64,000 nt of DNA, taken from contig NC_065536.1 in assembly GCF_932294415.1 (NCBI RefSeq), positions 6,086,974 through 6,150,973 of the forward strand. Direction: 5' to 3'. Made by a program: the position numbers and the translations under genes. Below, piece after piece: positions 1 to 13,055 of the stretch (within the stretch, counting starts at the first letter, position 1; each line of letters starts with the position of its first letter). Under the pieces are notes generated by a model. That model did no database searches. It was not told the DNA's origin and was given only the letters and a program-made list of their open reading frames with translations. Origin of the DNA: Quercus robur. Taxonomy: Eukaryota; Streptophyta; Magnoliopsida; Fagales; Fagaceae.

Positions 1-2824
1 AACTCCTATGACAAAGTCTTGATTTTCTCCTTGGATGCATTGTTGTCGTCCATTGCAGCTATAAAGTCCTTCCTCAGATGAGAAGCTTCAACCTCTAGTG
101 ACTCTGCTTTGGAATGGGCCATCACGGCCTTTTCCTTGTTTATCAAGTATTGGGAGGTAATGTGCATCGTCTCCCCCAACACCTAGCAACCAAACCATGT
201 AATAACCAAGATTGACTAAGATGACTTACGTTTATGGACGAAGAAACAAAAAATGAAAGAAAATTACCTGGATGAGCTTGTGAACATGGCGGCTCACCAT
301 CTCATGGGAAGGCATGCCCCAGATTTCCTTCATCTCCTCGGGCGTCACAACTTCATTAGCTCGAGCCAAAGCCGTCCCCGCGTCCGCCAAGACACTAGCT
401 CCTACTTTCTCCTTCCCTTTGTCTCCCATCTTGCGCTTCTTTACACGAGGAGTAAGCTCCTCGATAGAAACAATCGGGGAGGCAGCCCAGCCTTCATCCA
501 GGACAGGGGTGGATGAACCTTTCTTAGTCACTTCCTTCTCGACAACTCTCATCCTTCATTGGCCGATGCTAGAGAAGGGCTTATTCTTCTTCGCCTTGAT
601 CCTGGCATATACAAATCCTAGTTAAATTTAGTTGTCATCTCTACAAAAGAAAACGACAGATAGTCTAAAAAAAAAAAAAAAAAAGGAAAGAAAAGAAAGA
701 AAACATGAATCACTTTTCGTCCTAAGACTACTTACTTTTTTCTTCCCGACGAATGGCATGGAGGACGTAGTGAGAAGGCTCTAGTCTCAAACAGTGACGA
801 GCTAAGGTTCGGCAGTCAACGAACTCGTCAAAATCGCCGATAGTGCTCGCATACCTAACAGCTTCTTGAACACGGTCCTCGAACTTGCTCTCAAGCTCCA
901 GACACACCTTAACTACAAAATAGAAAAATGCGCAAGGTCAGAATGGACGATCAAAGTTAGTAATGAATTTAAAAATGTTTCGCGTAAGAGGCCAGCACAT
1001 CAAGTTGAGGGGTCTCCCACCGACACAACAGCCTAGGGACATTCCCTCAAAAATTTTCGAAAAGAGTCTCCCAACCATCACCCGACACAAAGAAATATTT
1101 AGACTTTCAATAACGGAAGGACGAAGGTAGATCGATGATGAGCCGAGACCTTCTATCCTAAGGCACGAGCTCATAATACCCAAACTCTTTGGACTCTTTC
1201 AGGCGGTAAAGGTGGACGAACTCATTTAATGTGATCATATCCCCGTTAGCTATGATCGTCTAGATCACCATACAGCTTATGACGATTCTCCACGAATTCA
1301 GCATAAGCTATCTTGGGGCTATATTTAGGTGATGAAGGAGTTCCATTATAAATGGGTGGACATGAAATCTAAGGCCACACAAGAATGCAGCCTCATAGAA
1401 ACAAACCTCACCATGGGCAAAAGCACAAGACTTCTCGCCTTTCTTAGGAAGACGGACCCTAGTCTCCTTGAGAAATTGGAACCTATCCCTAAATCTACTA
1501 AAGGTTTCTTCTTTCAGGGAACACTCCTCTTTGAAGGCGTGAAATGATCGGGGTGGTGCAGAAACAGAAGGTTGGGAAGACAAGGGTATGTAAGCAGTTG
1601 TGTTCGTCTCAGCCCCAGTTGTGCCAGCATTGGATGACAAGCCTGTCTCTAAATCGCTCGATCTAATCTCGGAACCCATATTTTCCCTCCTTAAAACCTC
1701 TCACCCAAACCTAAACCAATCCAAGGACTGGCATAACAATAGGTATAAACTACCCAACACTAGGCCTAAGCTACTATCACCTAGGACAAAATCCCCAACT
1801 TGTGAGCAATGGCTACTAGAAGAACCTAAAGATGCACCCAAACGAGCAAAAAAGAATGCAACAAAAGGGGAAGTGCGCCTAATATTGGAATAGTCAACCA
1901 TCAAGCACAAAAGAGGAAGAAATAAAAACTTAAAAAGGAAAAAAGAGCAGAAAAGGGGGGCGTACCTATGAAAAAGAGGAAATTGAGAAATCTAAGGAGT
2001 GAGCATAAAAGGAAATTGGAGAGGGATGAGCGCAAAAGGAGAAATGAGGAGGAAAGAAGAAGAAGACAAGGAGCTTAAAAGGTTACCTCAAAAAACAGAA
2101 AAGGAAGGAGAAGTTGAAAGGTCTCAACAGAACCAAGACCCCTCAACCAACCTAGGTGTGACATGTGGCTACGTCACGCGCCATACCGCCATTAAGCAAT
2201 TAATGCGGAAGAGTGGAACCCCAGAAGCCATAACCGCCCAAAAAAAAGAAATATACGTATTCTAGTGGTCGTCATCAATTAGACGACCTCGGAATAGGAG
2301 GGCAACTGATAGGCTAGACATAATCTCCTCAGGAAATTACCCTTCATCCACAAGGAGCCATCACTGGACGAAGAGATAACCACTCATCCTCGATAACCAT
2401 TGCTGGATGAAGGAAGGTCCATTAACTCAGACAATGGAGAGGCGTTACACATCAGCAATAAGTCTCATTACCGTTGGAGATAATGGGAATCCCCTCATTG
2501 ACACTTCCCAGAGGTGTTACAAATACCACATTGAAGCCACCATTAATCACCCCCATCAGTTATGACCAAGAAGCAGGTATATATATATATAAGTACCTCA
2601 GACTCCGGAGGTACTTACTCTCTGAACCATATACTTTAATAATCCGATATCTAGATTTCTCTCCTCTATCAGTCATTTGACTTTATCATAGAGGCTTTGT
2701 GGCAGGTACTACACCGGTGACTTTCACTTCTTCCATTTCTCATTTTCTTCTCGCAGGATCTTGGATAAGCTTGGACGACCCTCCTTTTGGACGACCACCT
2801 CGACTAACGATATTGGCATCATCA
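1..2824 (+). mobile_element. 3' end of a Ty3/gypsy (Tat-like) element with an antisense extra ORF region and 3' LTR
   Basis: On the minus strand between about 1680 and 1 there are reading frames of the plant 'putative gypsy-type transposon' kind; the fragment at 1308-1679 contains a stretch like FHAFKEECSLKEETFSRF followed by a FAHGEVCFYEAAFLCGLR block typical of that family. These antisense ORFs are known to sit between pol and the 3' LTR in Tat-lineage gypsy elements. An LTR-like sequence follows at 2307-2824 on the plus strand, which fits a plus-strand element whose gag-pol lies left of the window. It is broken, with several breaks. The lineage call is an inference from gene order and remembered family features. 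Confidence 0.6.
2307..2824 (+). repeat. Probable 3' LTR of the left-edge gypsy element
   Basis: The stretch starts with TGATAGGC after a purine-rich tract (GGAATAGGAGGGCAAC) and ends CATCATCA, giving TG...CA ends. A TATATATATATAAG promoter-like box lies at about 2579-2592 and a pyrimidine-rich run follows. Only one LTR is in the window, so it cannot be dated and the exact ends are inferred. Confidence 0.5.
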
Positions 2825-3810
2825 GTTCCCACATCCATCATCTCCACCTCGTAGCTGTTGGTGCTACCGCAGTGACATCGCTTCAGCGCTAGGGTCCCAA
2901 GCAAGTCGCGGTGTCCAGCTCTTCTTTTTTAGCGTTCAACCGATTTGAGCATGCAGTACTCTCTAAACTATAGGAAGCTTCGTCCTTGAGCCCATCTCAC
3001 TGCTTTTGTCTTGCAACTACCTGCATGTAAGCTTTCACTGGCTCCACCGGTGCTTTGAGATCCCACCAAACTCCTTGTGATTATCGTCGTAGTCTCATAG
3101 ACAGTGCCCGTGCATCTTCTTTGAACCACGAATGGTATTCTCATGGCGGTGGCATAATCAACGTCACTTTAATCCTCCATTGCGTCAATGTCCAAAACGA
3201 GTCTTTGTGTTATGATCTTCTTGCCTTAGCGTCCAACGGATTCGATCATTGGCGGCTTCGTCTTCAAACAACCTTCTTGAGTCGACGCTAAGTCTAGAGC
3301 AAGTCATCATGTACTGCTCTTCATCTTAGTATCCAATGGATTGCACTTGCTGCCCTCATTCCACAACCATAGGTGAGTAGCTTTGTTTGCGCATCCATCG
3401 TCTCCACCTCGTAGCTGTTTGCGCTGAAGCATAGAGATAGTCATATATCGGATTCAAGCACCAATTGTCATCTCTTGGAGGCGACAATGTCGTGTGATCT
3501 CTGTTTCAACTCTGAACTACGCTCTTCTTCTTTCAGTGTCTTGCGGATTGTAGTGCCAGCAGCTTCATCTTAGACTTTATTGCAGCTGCCTTCCTTTGTG
3601 AGTCGATGTCCTCCGCGCCATAACGAGTTGTGGGTTTCTAATCTTCTTGTCTCAGCATCCAAAGGATTCGCGCATCGGCGGTCCTCTCACTGTCTCTGAA
3701 CAACGGGTGCGTAAGCTTCGTCTGCGTAGCCATCTCACTGCCTTCGTATTGCGACCATCGGCGTGTAAGTTTCGTCTGCGTATTCATCTTCGCCTCGCAA
3801 CTATCGGTGC
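2825..3810. repeat. Degenerate, irregular repeat field
   Basis: No gene is seen. Several short motifs recur at irregular spacing. A block like CATCTCCACCTCGTAGCTGT occurs near 2838 and again near 3401. A second motif, TCTTCTT...AGCGTCCAACGGATT, recurs in divergent form near 2921, 3213, 3313, 3521 and 3637. A third, CATCTCACTGC followed by TTGCAACTAT-like sequence, recurs near 2995, 3731 and 3786. The spacing (about 290, 100, 208 and 116 bp for the second motif) is too irregular for a simple satellite. It could be decayed LTR or untranslated sequence of a retroelement. Confidence 0.5.
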
Positions 3811-4405
3811 CAGTGCCGGCTCAACAGTGGAGCAAGAAATGCAATCGCCTAAGGCCCCAAGGAAAAAAAAGGCCCCCAAATTTTAACCAATAAGATTATT
3901 TATAATCAATAAATAAAATAATATTTTTTTACCAGATGAAAAACAAATAAAAAATAGAGAAAAATGCAACATCTACAATATTTTTTACAACACTTTTACA
4001 ATTATGCTAAGTAGTAGGTTGTTACAACCTGTTATTGATGGCAAAAAAATAATTATAGTGATATTTTCAAAGAGAGAAAAAAAAGCAACTTAAAATCTAG
4101 GATTTGTTGTAAAAAAATATTGTGAATGTTGTACTTCTAAAAAAATTAAGAATAATAATAATAGTTTAATTAGCAAACTTTTACTAGTTCTCATCTAAAT
4201 CCATCACTAACACAATTTTTTTACTTACTATTATCAATCTACCATATTAACAAGTATGAAAAATTTTGTCAAATTTTTTCTGTTTATAAAATTTCTAAAA
4301 AAAGAAAAATTTCTATGTAATTTTTGTTAATTAGTAGTAATTTTACATATAAAACAAGATAATCAATTTTTGCCTTAGGCCCCCAAATATATTAGGCTGC
4401 CCCTG
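3811..4405. mobile_element. Non-autonomous hAT element (MITE), 595 bp
   Basis: An exact 8-bp target duplication ATCGGTGC flanks the element (3803-3810 and 4406-4413). The ends are imperfect inverted repeats: CAGTGCCGGCTCAA at the left, and CAGGGGCAGCCTAA when the right end is read on the minus strand. Subterminal CCTAAGGCCCC / CCTTAGGCCCCC blocks are also inverted. The inside is AT-rich without coding capacity. Eight-base duplications and CAG-type ends are hallmarks of hAT transposons. Confidence 0.85.
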
Positions 4406-4413
4406 ATCGGTGC

Positions 4414-4999
4414 TCCTTGGTCTCCAAGCTGTGACGCGATGGTACATAGGCACTCTGACTTCACTCTTTACTAGCCACGTGTCTCCATGTTGATTCTTTG
4501 TATTTGCAGGGCTTAAGAAATTGTTGTGGTGTTCCTGAAATTCTTTGTATCGATTCTGCACTCACTTGAGGTCGACGTCTTGTTCAACAAGCATGGGCTT
4601 CTCAATTTTCTTCGTTTTACTTCTGCGTGGTCCTACTTTCATGGGTTTTAATCTTAATGCTGCATGTGATGAACAAATTGTTCTGGAAACACATGTCTTT
4701 CACCTTTGGATGGTAAGCATGCAATCAGCCACGCTTCCCAAAATTTCAATGCATGCGGACACATGGCTATCTCCCAACCTTGCACCCCAATACCACACCT
4801 CATGATTAATAAGCCACAATCCACAAACGCATGGCTATGACTTTAGATAATGGACATGGGCAATTATCCTTTGATCTTAACATTCACACGAATACAAGTA
4901 CTTAACTTATGATGATGATTTTTTTTTTTTAGGTGTATGATGTGATTTGGACTAAACAGAGCTCTTCTTGACTAGTCGCTCTTCGACGCTCATCTTTGC
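4414..4999. other. Non-coding stretch, no gene recognised
   Basis: The sequence continues the repeat field interrupted by the hAT element. The only open frames are short and have no recognisable domain. It may be 3' non-coding sequence of the gypsy element to its right, but no boundary is visible. Confidence 0.4.
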
Positions 5000-7900
5000 T
5001 CGAGTCATGATCTCTACATGCTTGATATTTTTAAGAGATCTTGATCAAGTAGATGTTTTGCTTCTTCTTTCACTTGGATTGCAATCTCTACATGCTTGAT
5101 TTTTTTTCTTTTTCTTCAAGCGATTGGGATCAAGTAGATCTTCTGGCGTTCGTCTTCATCCCATGGATCATGAGCATTACCTTGTAAAGTACTCATCCGG
5201 CTAGCTCCTTCAACATTGCTACTTGCTAGCATTACCAATTGATTTGAAATTTTTTTGGATTTGCACTTCACAAATTTTTTTAGTTTTGAGATGTGACTGA
5301 ACTTAGTGAGTAATACCAAGTTCCCTACGTACCTAATAAGAGATTAAGTCATAACGTAGTTCAAGGTTTTTTTTTTTCCTAACTTTTATCTAAGTCACCT
5401 CTTTCAAGGTTTTCAACTTAGTGGGATTTTTTTTTTTTTTTTTTTTTTTGTGGTGGGCCATTTAAGCTCTTAACGAGGAGCACATCATATTTTCAAACTT
5501 AGTGATGTTTTGCCTTTATGGGACTAACCATTTGCCCATTTTTGTCAACTATTTGGTAGGTACCATTGCTGTGAACTTTTCGAACGACATATGAGCCACC
5601 CCATTTTGATGTAGACTACTTGGACAACATATTGAATGGTTGTCGTGTTGCGAGTGCCAAATCTCCTTCTTGAGAAGGATATGGACGAGCTCTTTTGCTG
5701 AATGCTTTGGAGATTTGATCTTGGGGATTTTCATTGCGTGTTTTCAACTCACCAATTCTCAAGCCATCATTCATCACCTTGAAATAACCTTTGGCGAAAA
5801 AGTCATGAAGGGTGATTGGAGAGCTGCTTCTTTGTTGCAACAATTTGTCATCAAGAGTTTCTTCATTTTGGATGCTTGGATTCCTTTTCACCTTCTCGCG
5901 AGGTCATCTTGGATTGTTCTTTTGATATTGCTTTTTTACATGGATCACTTGTGATTTCGAGTTGCATTGCTTCCAAGATTTCTTTCGAGTTACGAGAGCC
6001 CAACTCCCATCTTCATTCATTGGCTTACCTTTTATTTTAGCTTCATTCAGTGGACCTAAGCATGGCATGTGAAAATTTCCAATTGTTCCAAATTGAATAT
6101 GCTTGCCAAATGCCCCTAGTGTTGAAGCTAAAGGTGACCGTGTCTTTGTTGGAGTTTGTGACTTTATTAAAGCTAAGGATGTAGTGATGAACGTGGTATA
6201 GTTTAACTCAGTCGTTTCATCCATGTCCAAGAGGATTTTACCCTCCTTTGCAAGCCTTATGATGATATCTTTCAGAACAAAGCATTTCTCCACCGGGTGA
6301 CTTACAACTCGATGGTATTTACAGTATTTTGGATTGTTGGTGTGACCCATTTCTTCCGGTCTTCTGCATTCTGGTAGCTTAATTATCTTCTTTTCTAGGA
6401 GGTCATCAAGCATTCTTGAAACATCAAAGTCCGGAAAAGGATATGTCCTTTCTTCCATCTCTTTTAAGGTGGGTTGACACCGTTCCTTTTCTTATGGTAG
6501 ACTTGCGTTCTTCTTGTAATGAATAGACTCTGTAGTGATGACTAGAGACTCCTCAACAGTAGACTTGGAGTACTTGTCACCTCTCTTTGTATCTTTATCA
6601 ATGGGTAGGCGTTTTTCTCCACGGCTAGACAAGCTAAGCTCCATGTCATGTGTATGAGTAGCAAGTTCTTCAAAGGTGCGAGGCTTGATTCCCTGGAGGA
6701 TGTAAAGTAGTCCCCAATGCATATCTTGGATGCACATTGCCACCTCAGACGCTTCTGAAAGACGATCTTTGCAATCAAGGCTTAAGGAACGCCAATGGTT
6801 AATGTAGTCGATGACAGGTTCATCCTTCCATTGCCTCATGTTTGTTAGTTCCATCATGCTCACTGTCCGGCAAGTACTATGATAACGATTCAAAAACTCT
6901 CTTTCCATTTGCTCCCAACTATCAATGGACTTGGGCTCAAGATCAGTGTACCAATCAAAGGCATTCCCTCGAAGGGAGTGGAAAAACTGTTTCACAAGGA
7001 GATCTCCTGCTGTGCCAACATTGTTACAAGTTTTGATGAAGTGAGCAATGTGTTATTTGGAATTTCCCTTCCCGTCAAATTGTTGAAACTTAGGAGGTTG
7101 ATAACCTACAGGCATTCGTAAGTTGTCAACCCTCTTTGTGTATGGCTTTGAGTACATAAGAGAACTCTAAGGTGCACCACCATATTGAGCTTGAATAGTA
7201 TTTGCTATCATGTCTTGCAATTTCGTGTTGGTTGTCAGCCTTCTATAGAGAGGATGTATGAGCCCCTTGCAACATATGTTGATGAGTTTGAGATTGGCCA
7301 TTGCTAGACTCCCCTTGATTCTGAACCTCAAGCTTGTTCATAAGGGTGGCGAATTGAAGGTCCTTCTCCTCTACATTCTTGGTAAGTTTAGCGATGGCAC
7401 GTCCCATTTCAGCAATCTTTTCATCAACGGTAGTAGTCTCCATCATCATGGCTGACATGAATATCGTACGAGATGAGCTTCCCGAGAAGATTAAAGAGGT
7501 AACCTCTTGAGAGGCTCCTGGGGAAGAACCCAGACACGAAGTAGTGCTTGATTTAGTTTTTAATGCATAGTAGGATGATTTGCCCCCTGTCACTAAGTCC
7601 TCTAAAGTGAATGCTGAATTTTCCTTCTCGACAATGGTGTGCTTTTCTACCCCTAAAGTGATCAAGGAGATGAATTTCTTTGGTTGAGTCGAGGCATTGA
7701 CGAGCTTGGTCAAAGGAGCTTTCCCATCGGCTTCTTGTGATGTGAAGAGTTCCATTGCCTTAGCTTTGTTTCGAGTTACGGGACCTATAGAAGTACTGCT
7801 ACTTATTGACCCTCCAATGCTCTTGGTAGCATTCTTAGACATCTAAGACTTCTTTGAGGTCATTGATCTTGGTAAATTGGAGACTTGAAGATTTGAAGGA

Positions 7901-8656
7901 TGGAGAAAGGGATGAGAGGCAGAGAGGTCCCACCGAGCGTGCCAGAAATTTGTACACACAATTTTCGTAAAAGATAAATCACACGATCACGAAATAATGT
8001 AACAAATTATCAATTTATATTGATTTGTATATGTGTGAGTACAATCCTCTATGTGACTCTTTACAAATAAAAGAATACAATAAACTCCTTTGATTCAATC
8101 TCCAAGAAACTTTACGATCAGAAGGGTTTTGAAGCTTGATCTTGAATTGTGCCTTAATGTCTCCAAGTTGAATGAGTAGTTGAACGTACTTGATTTGATG
8201 CGAGGGCTGTTGGCTTGATCTCGATTTAAATTGAAGGAAAATCCCTACTTTGATTTGAAAAAGTAGGAATGAGCTTGATTTTTGGGGGAGCAAGGGTGCT
8301 CTTTTGGACTTAGAGATGACTCTCTATTTTGGCAAAGTGTCAGTAGGGTTTTTCTCTCAAAGTTTCTCCATTTTCTTATATGAGAAGCCACTATTTATAA
8401 GCAGCTCAATAGCATTTGATTTGGAATTTTCTCTCAACATTTATTGAGAGTTAATTATGAATTTAATTTGATCTTCCATTGAATAAGAGCTTTCCATATG
8501 AGTCTTTTCTTCTGACGTTGTCACATGGCTTTCTTCATTTGATGTTGTCACGTGGCTTGATTTCATTTGCTAATCATCCACATCATCAATTGGAGATTAA
8601 TTTGATCATGAACAATCAGAAAGTTGTGAATACATCATAAAATTTTGATGTCTACA
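5000..8656 (-). mobile_element. Broken Ty3/gypsy element (gag, pol tail, one LTR)
   Basis: Reading on the minus strand: LTR (7951-8656); a primer-binding-type stretch TGGCACGCTCGGTGGGAC just inside it; an N-terminal gag region (about 7842-7243); a Retrotrans_gag domain (about 6995-6492) containing GNAFDWYTDLEP and MEREFLNRY motifs; a C-terminal gag region with a CKYHRVVSHPVEKC zinc-knuckle-like motif near 6310; and a short pol tail near 5890-5550. Most of pol is not present. No second LTR was found at the left, so the left limit is approximate. It is a fossil with several breaks. Two tandem copies of an about 75-bp motif (CTCTACATGCTTGAT...GATCAAGTAGAT) lie at about 5005-5150 in its 3' non-coding part. 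Confidence 0.75.
7951..8656 (-). repeat. 5' LTR of the 5.0-8.7 kb gypsy element, 706 bp
   Basis: Read on the minus strand the LTR begins TGTAGACATCAAAATT and ends GTGTGTACA, that is TG...CA termini, and is followed directly by the primer-binding-type stretch. Its boundary fits the change from element to gypsy-LTR remnant at 8657. Confidence 0.75.
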
Positions 8657-9039
8657 ATTGGAGATTTGCAAACATAATATTTTATCTCCTATAATTGTCA
8701 AAGGGTTCAAGGTTAACTTCCATAACCGCTATAGGAGTTAGAATATTTTATCTCCTATAATTGTCATGGAAGTTAAGTACTGCGGAGGAAGTTATAACGA
8801 TGAACCAGGACTTAACTCATGCCTCAAGATAGTAACACGTGGTCTGATTTAACTCTTGTAAATAAATTTCTGGAATTATTCCCAAGTGTCAGAGGTCGTC
8901 CAAGGGTTTTCCTTATGGATGACCCACATGCATATGGATGACCGTCCTGACGGGGGAAGCCATTCTTGCCTTCTTGACCTAAACAACCCCTATGGACGAG
9001 TCGGAGTTCATTTTCCCTTTGGTTCACCATCAAGGTTCA
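8657..9039 (-). repeat. Truncated LTR of the Tat-like element (copy-1 partner of 29194-29808)
   Basis: From 8701 to 9039 the sequence is nearly identical to 29472-29808, the outer half of an intact LTR. The 26-bp block AATATTTTATCTCCTATAAT... occurs twice here (about 8675 and 8747) but once in the copy-2 LTR. The LTR is cut at its left by the neighbouring gypsy LTR ending at 8656. Confidence 0.7.
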
Positions 9040-11031
9040 TTCTTGATTTTTTTTAAGATTTGATGCACTGGTTCTTAAAACAACATATTAATCGCTTGTG
9101 GTGCAACAGTAGCCCTAGACTGCCTAAAAAAATCCCGCCGAGGACGATTATTATTGTACTTGTCCGACCTGAAGTCCCTCATATCCTGAGAGACCACCTT
9201 CGCTTTACCTTTACCTAATTATTGGTCCTCCTCGACCCGTTTGTACTTATCAATGTGGTCCATGAGCTGGCACACATTACTAACCAGTTCCCCCGTTAAC
9301 GATTTCCCTAGGTCGTGCTTGGCAGGCAGGCCAACCTTAAAAGTTCTTATGGCCACATCATCAAAGTCCCCATCAATCTCATTGAACATCTCCCAGTATC
9401 TTTCTAAGTACATTTTAAGGGTCTCCCCCTCTCGCATAGTCATAGACAACAGGGAATCCAAGGGTCGAGGAATCCTACTGCACGTAATAAAGCAAGATCC
9501 AAACGCTCAGGTAAGTTCCTTAAAAGAATCAATAGAACCTAGTCCCAGGCCGTCAAACCACCTCATTGCCACAAGTCCCAAACTGGATGGGAAAACTTTG
9601 CACATCAAAGCTTCATTCTTGGAGTGCACAGCCATCCTCTAGTTGATGTGGCTCACATGCTCCACCGGGTCTGTTCAACCATTGTACATGGTGAATGTAG
9701 GATGAGTGAATCATTGAGGAAGTTTTCCTCCTTCAATTCTACGCGTGAAGGGTGATTTAGAAATCTGGTTCAACGCTCTGCTCATAGCGTCGTTCCCCAG
9801 GCCTCTGCAAGATAAATTCCTATTTCTGCGGCGATGATGGTTGTCCTCTTCATACGAGAAAGACTCACTAGGGGGAGTCCTTAACCTGGGCCTGTAACTC
9901 CTATCCCCATCATCATCAAAAGAAGGGTTAGAAATGGAAGGAGTTCGCTTTCGTCGTTCGTGGCACAACTTCCTCTTCAAACGATCAATCTCCAATTGCA
10001 TGGCCCTGGCACTATCCTCATGAGAGACGTGGCTTCCACCTTGAGATTGGCTTGTGCTACTATGGGTGGTGTGCACACTCTCCTCCCGGTCGCTTCTTCG
10101 CTCAAGGCTAAGGGAATGATCTTGACGTTGGGACCCCATAGACTTCGCTTAGTGTGGACCTGAACCTACCATAACTAGACATTAAACTCACCAAAACACA
10201 AGGATTTCCTACAAACGGCACCAATTATAGGGACACGACTTAGTACCTAGACCCAAAAGGGGAAAGGGAATAGACCCAAAGAGCCCAATACAATGAATTT
10301 ATAGAGAGTGGATTTGAAATCTAGGTTCTAATGAGTTTGGATAACAATCACAGTGGGCCAAGATGACAATATAGTAAAGATGAAGCAATTCTATATAAGG
10401 AAAATCGTCCTCGGACCCTATCCGAGGAGGCTAATTCTTATATTTATCTCCCTTAGGGACAAAATACAAATATTGTTCTTTAGTCTACAATGTTTTTCTC
10501 TCCTTTTCTTCCGATCCCCATCCTCTGGGTCCTTTCTCCATTTTATACTATCTTCCCCCTCTATTTCTACCCTCCACGTGTAGATCAAACAGCAAGTATT
10601 CATCCTTGTCCCATCAGCACCTTCCTAAAATCTTTGGGAATAGCTGTAAGGCTGAAAACTGCTTCTCAGGTATCACTTCCTCATTAATGCGGTCAGAAAG
10701 TTAGCTACAAAGTATTCAATGTGGTGGTAGCAGCTTTCTCTTAGATATTTCATAACTTTCCTTTGTCTTATGCTCTCACGATATATATCCTTACTAATAG
10801 AATCTCCTGGAACCTTACTTCTGGGAGGCAGACCACACCTTCTAACCTCTGACATACACAGCCAAGGAGGCATCTCTCCTCAGCCCCCTCCTCGGACAAT
10901 TGTAACTAAACCCCGTTCTCTATTCATCAACGCTGATCTCTATAACAATGTCTACCCCATCCTTGAACAATTGGGCATCCTCTGACCAAGCCCTCGGCCC
11001 AGTATACACTATTGGGCCTGTCCTCCCTACA
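9040..11031 (-). mobile_element. gag and 5' LTR of a Tat-like gypsy element, copy 1
   Basis: On the minus strand an 806-bp LTR (10226-11031) begins TGTAGGGAGG and ends TCCCTATA. It is followed by a primer-binding-type ATTGGTGCCGTTTGTAGGAA and two gag frames. The N-terminal one (10139-9711) is rich in Ser, Arg and His with a coiled basic segment; the second (9461-9219) carries a typical gag helix block with YLERYWEMFNEI. The rest of the element is not here; in copy 2 another gypsy element is inserted at the matching place. Broken. Confidence 0.75.
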
Positions 11032-12896
11032 ATATTTATTAGAACACATACAAAAATAATAATAATAATGTTTTAAACTGGGTTTATAATACATTATATA
11101 ACCATAATACAACTACAAAAAGGCAGGCCCTTTTGTAGTTGTAGACTGGAATTTTTTTTTTTCCTACTTTATGTATAATTATGTATAATCTAATTGGTAA
11201 TTGTTATTGTTATTGTTATTGGTATTGTTGTTGTTGTTTTATTATTATTTTTGTAGTATAACTTACTTTGTGTGGATCTTTGTAGTACAATTTTTTATAC
11301 CTTTCTAGAAGGTTGTTTTCACACACACAAAAAAAAGGGATGGGATTGCACACATGACACATGTAAACAAGATGAATTTTTCAAAAAAATTTAATAAAAA
11401 AATCCAAATGACATGAAAAAAAAAAAAAAAAAAAAAAAACAATATAATTTTACTTGCTGTTGAACTATTTCAACAAATCTCTATATCAGATATCAATTTC
11501 TTCTTATTCAAAATTTCTGTGACTAAAAATTTATCAACACACGCATAAACAACGACTCATGTGATGCCCTATGTAAAAGATTGCAAGCCTAACAACAATG
11601 TTAAGCATTGGCTTTAAGGCTCATGTTATTTGAGCTGCCATTAAAGTTTAAGAGAATTACATCAAAGGAGTGAATTGGGCAGTATAGATAGGGTTTACCA
11701 TTTGTATCATATATGAGATTTTCTTCATTTATCTCACTTAATTTTGTATGTATTAATTATTTCTTTTATAAAGGTAAGTTTTATAAATGTTTTAACTTTA
11801 TCTATGTTATGTTAGTCTCATATGATTGTTTTATAGGTCTCGTATCTATCATGTCATCTGGTTAATATTAATGCTATTAAAAAAAAAAAAAAAACTCCTT
11901 ATATATAATAATAGGTAAAGTAGAGAGAAAATTCAATTAAATTTTAAATTGGAATTCAATTAAAGTCTAATTTAAGTAACAATAATATCAATTCAGCTGG
12001 ATTTTCAAGGGAGGTAGAATATTCCATTAGTATTTTAATAGCATTGATTGGAGCTATTTTTAGCGTGTTTGGGACTCTGAAGATATCAAGGAAGAAACTC
12101 TTGGTTTTATCCTTTTCTACTCTTACAGTTGTATTATTTGGCTTATCTTGGGTCTCAAAGACAGAGTATGAATCAAAAATGGCCTATACTACAAAAGCTA
12201 TCTTTGCTGAAATATACTTATTAATATTCCGTCTTCAATTGGTATCCTTTTCTAGATAATTGCAAATGAAATGAGATATGAAGTGCGGAGTGTGTGTTGT
12301 GCAGTGTGTGCTAGTTGGCTATAGAAGAACATAAGGTCATTTTTTTTAATTCATAATTCCATATTTATTGTGGCTAATATTGAGTATTAGACTATCATAG
12401 GTCAATTACAATTTTTTTTGTGCTAAATATAGGTGAATTAAATTATACCTATAAGGGAGAACTCGATGTATAAGAGAAATTTACTAGGCGAATCTTATGC
12501 GTCAAAGGGCAGAATATACATATTTGCCATTACATTGGTGTTTAATTGGTGCCTACTCCTAATATAAAGTCTCTATTTCTCAAATTTCATGATATATTTT
12601 ATCATTATATATATATATATATATATAATCATGCATTGATATATTTTATTGTTATTTTTATTAAAATAAAATTTATTATTTATTGTTATTGTTACTATTA
12701 TTGTTATTGTTATTGTTGTAATTACAAATAAGCTCATAATAATAAAAATAAAAATAAAACCTTTTTGTGATGTTTGAATAAACTATGCTTTCAAATCTTA
12801 CGTTATTAGTTTAAAACCAGTTTTAATATCTTTCTTTGACACACGCACAAAAAAAAAAGTATAAATTTTAGGTTAAGAAAATAGTTACTTTACTTA
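11032..12896. other. Non-coding, AT-rich; no gene seen
   Basis: The stretch has homopolymer runs, (TTATTG)n and (TA)n microsatellites, and a small hairpin near 11110-11140 (CAACTACAAAA ... TTTTGTAGTTG). The short frames, including one at 12044-12259, have no recognisable domain. The equivalent in copy 2 is 31801-33683. Confidence 0.6.
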
Positions 12897-13055
12897 GAGC
12901 ATTCACATCAGCTTTTGTATAATTGTGTATAAATGTGTAAAATACACATTTGGACCATTTTTACACATTTTGAAGCAAAAAATACACTACATCAGTCTTT
13001 GTAAAATCATCTAAACTCGTGTATAATTTTGGACGAGCTACAGTACCCGTGTAAA

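Noticed and set aside
2825-3810. CRISPR-like or satellite array
   Set aside because: Repeats are degenerate and irregularly spaced, with no constant spacer; CRISPR arrays do not occur in plant nuclear DNA.
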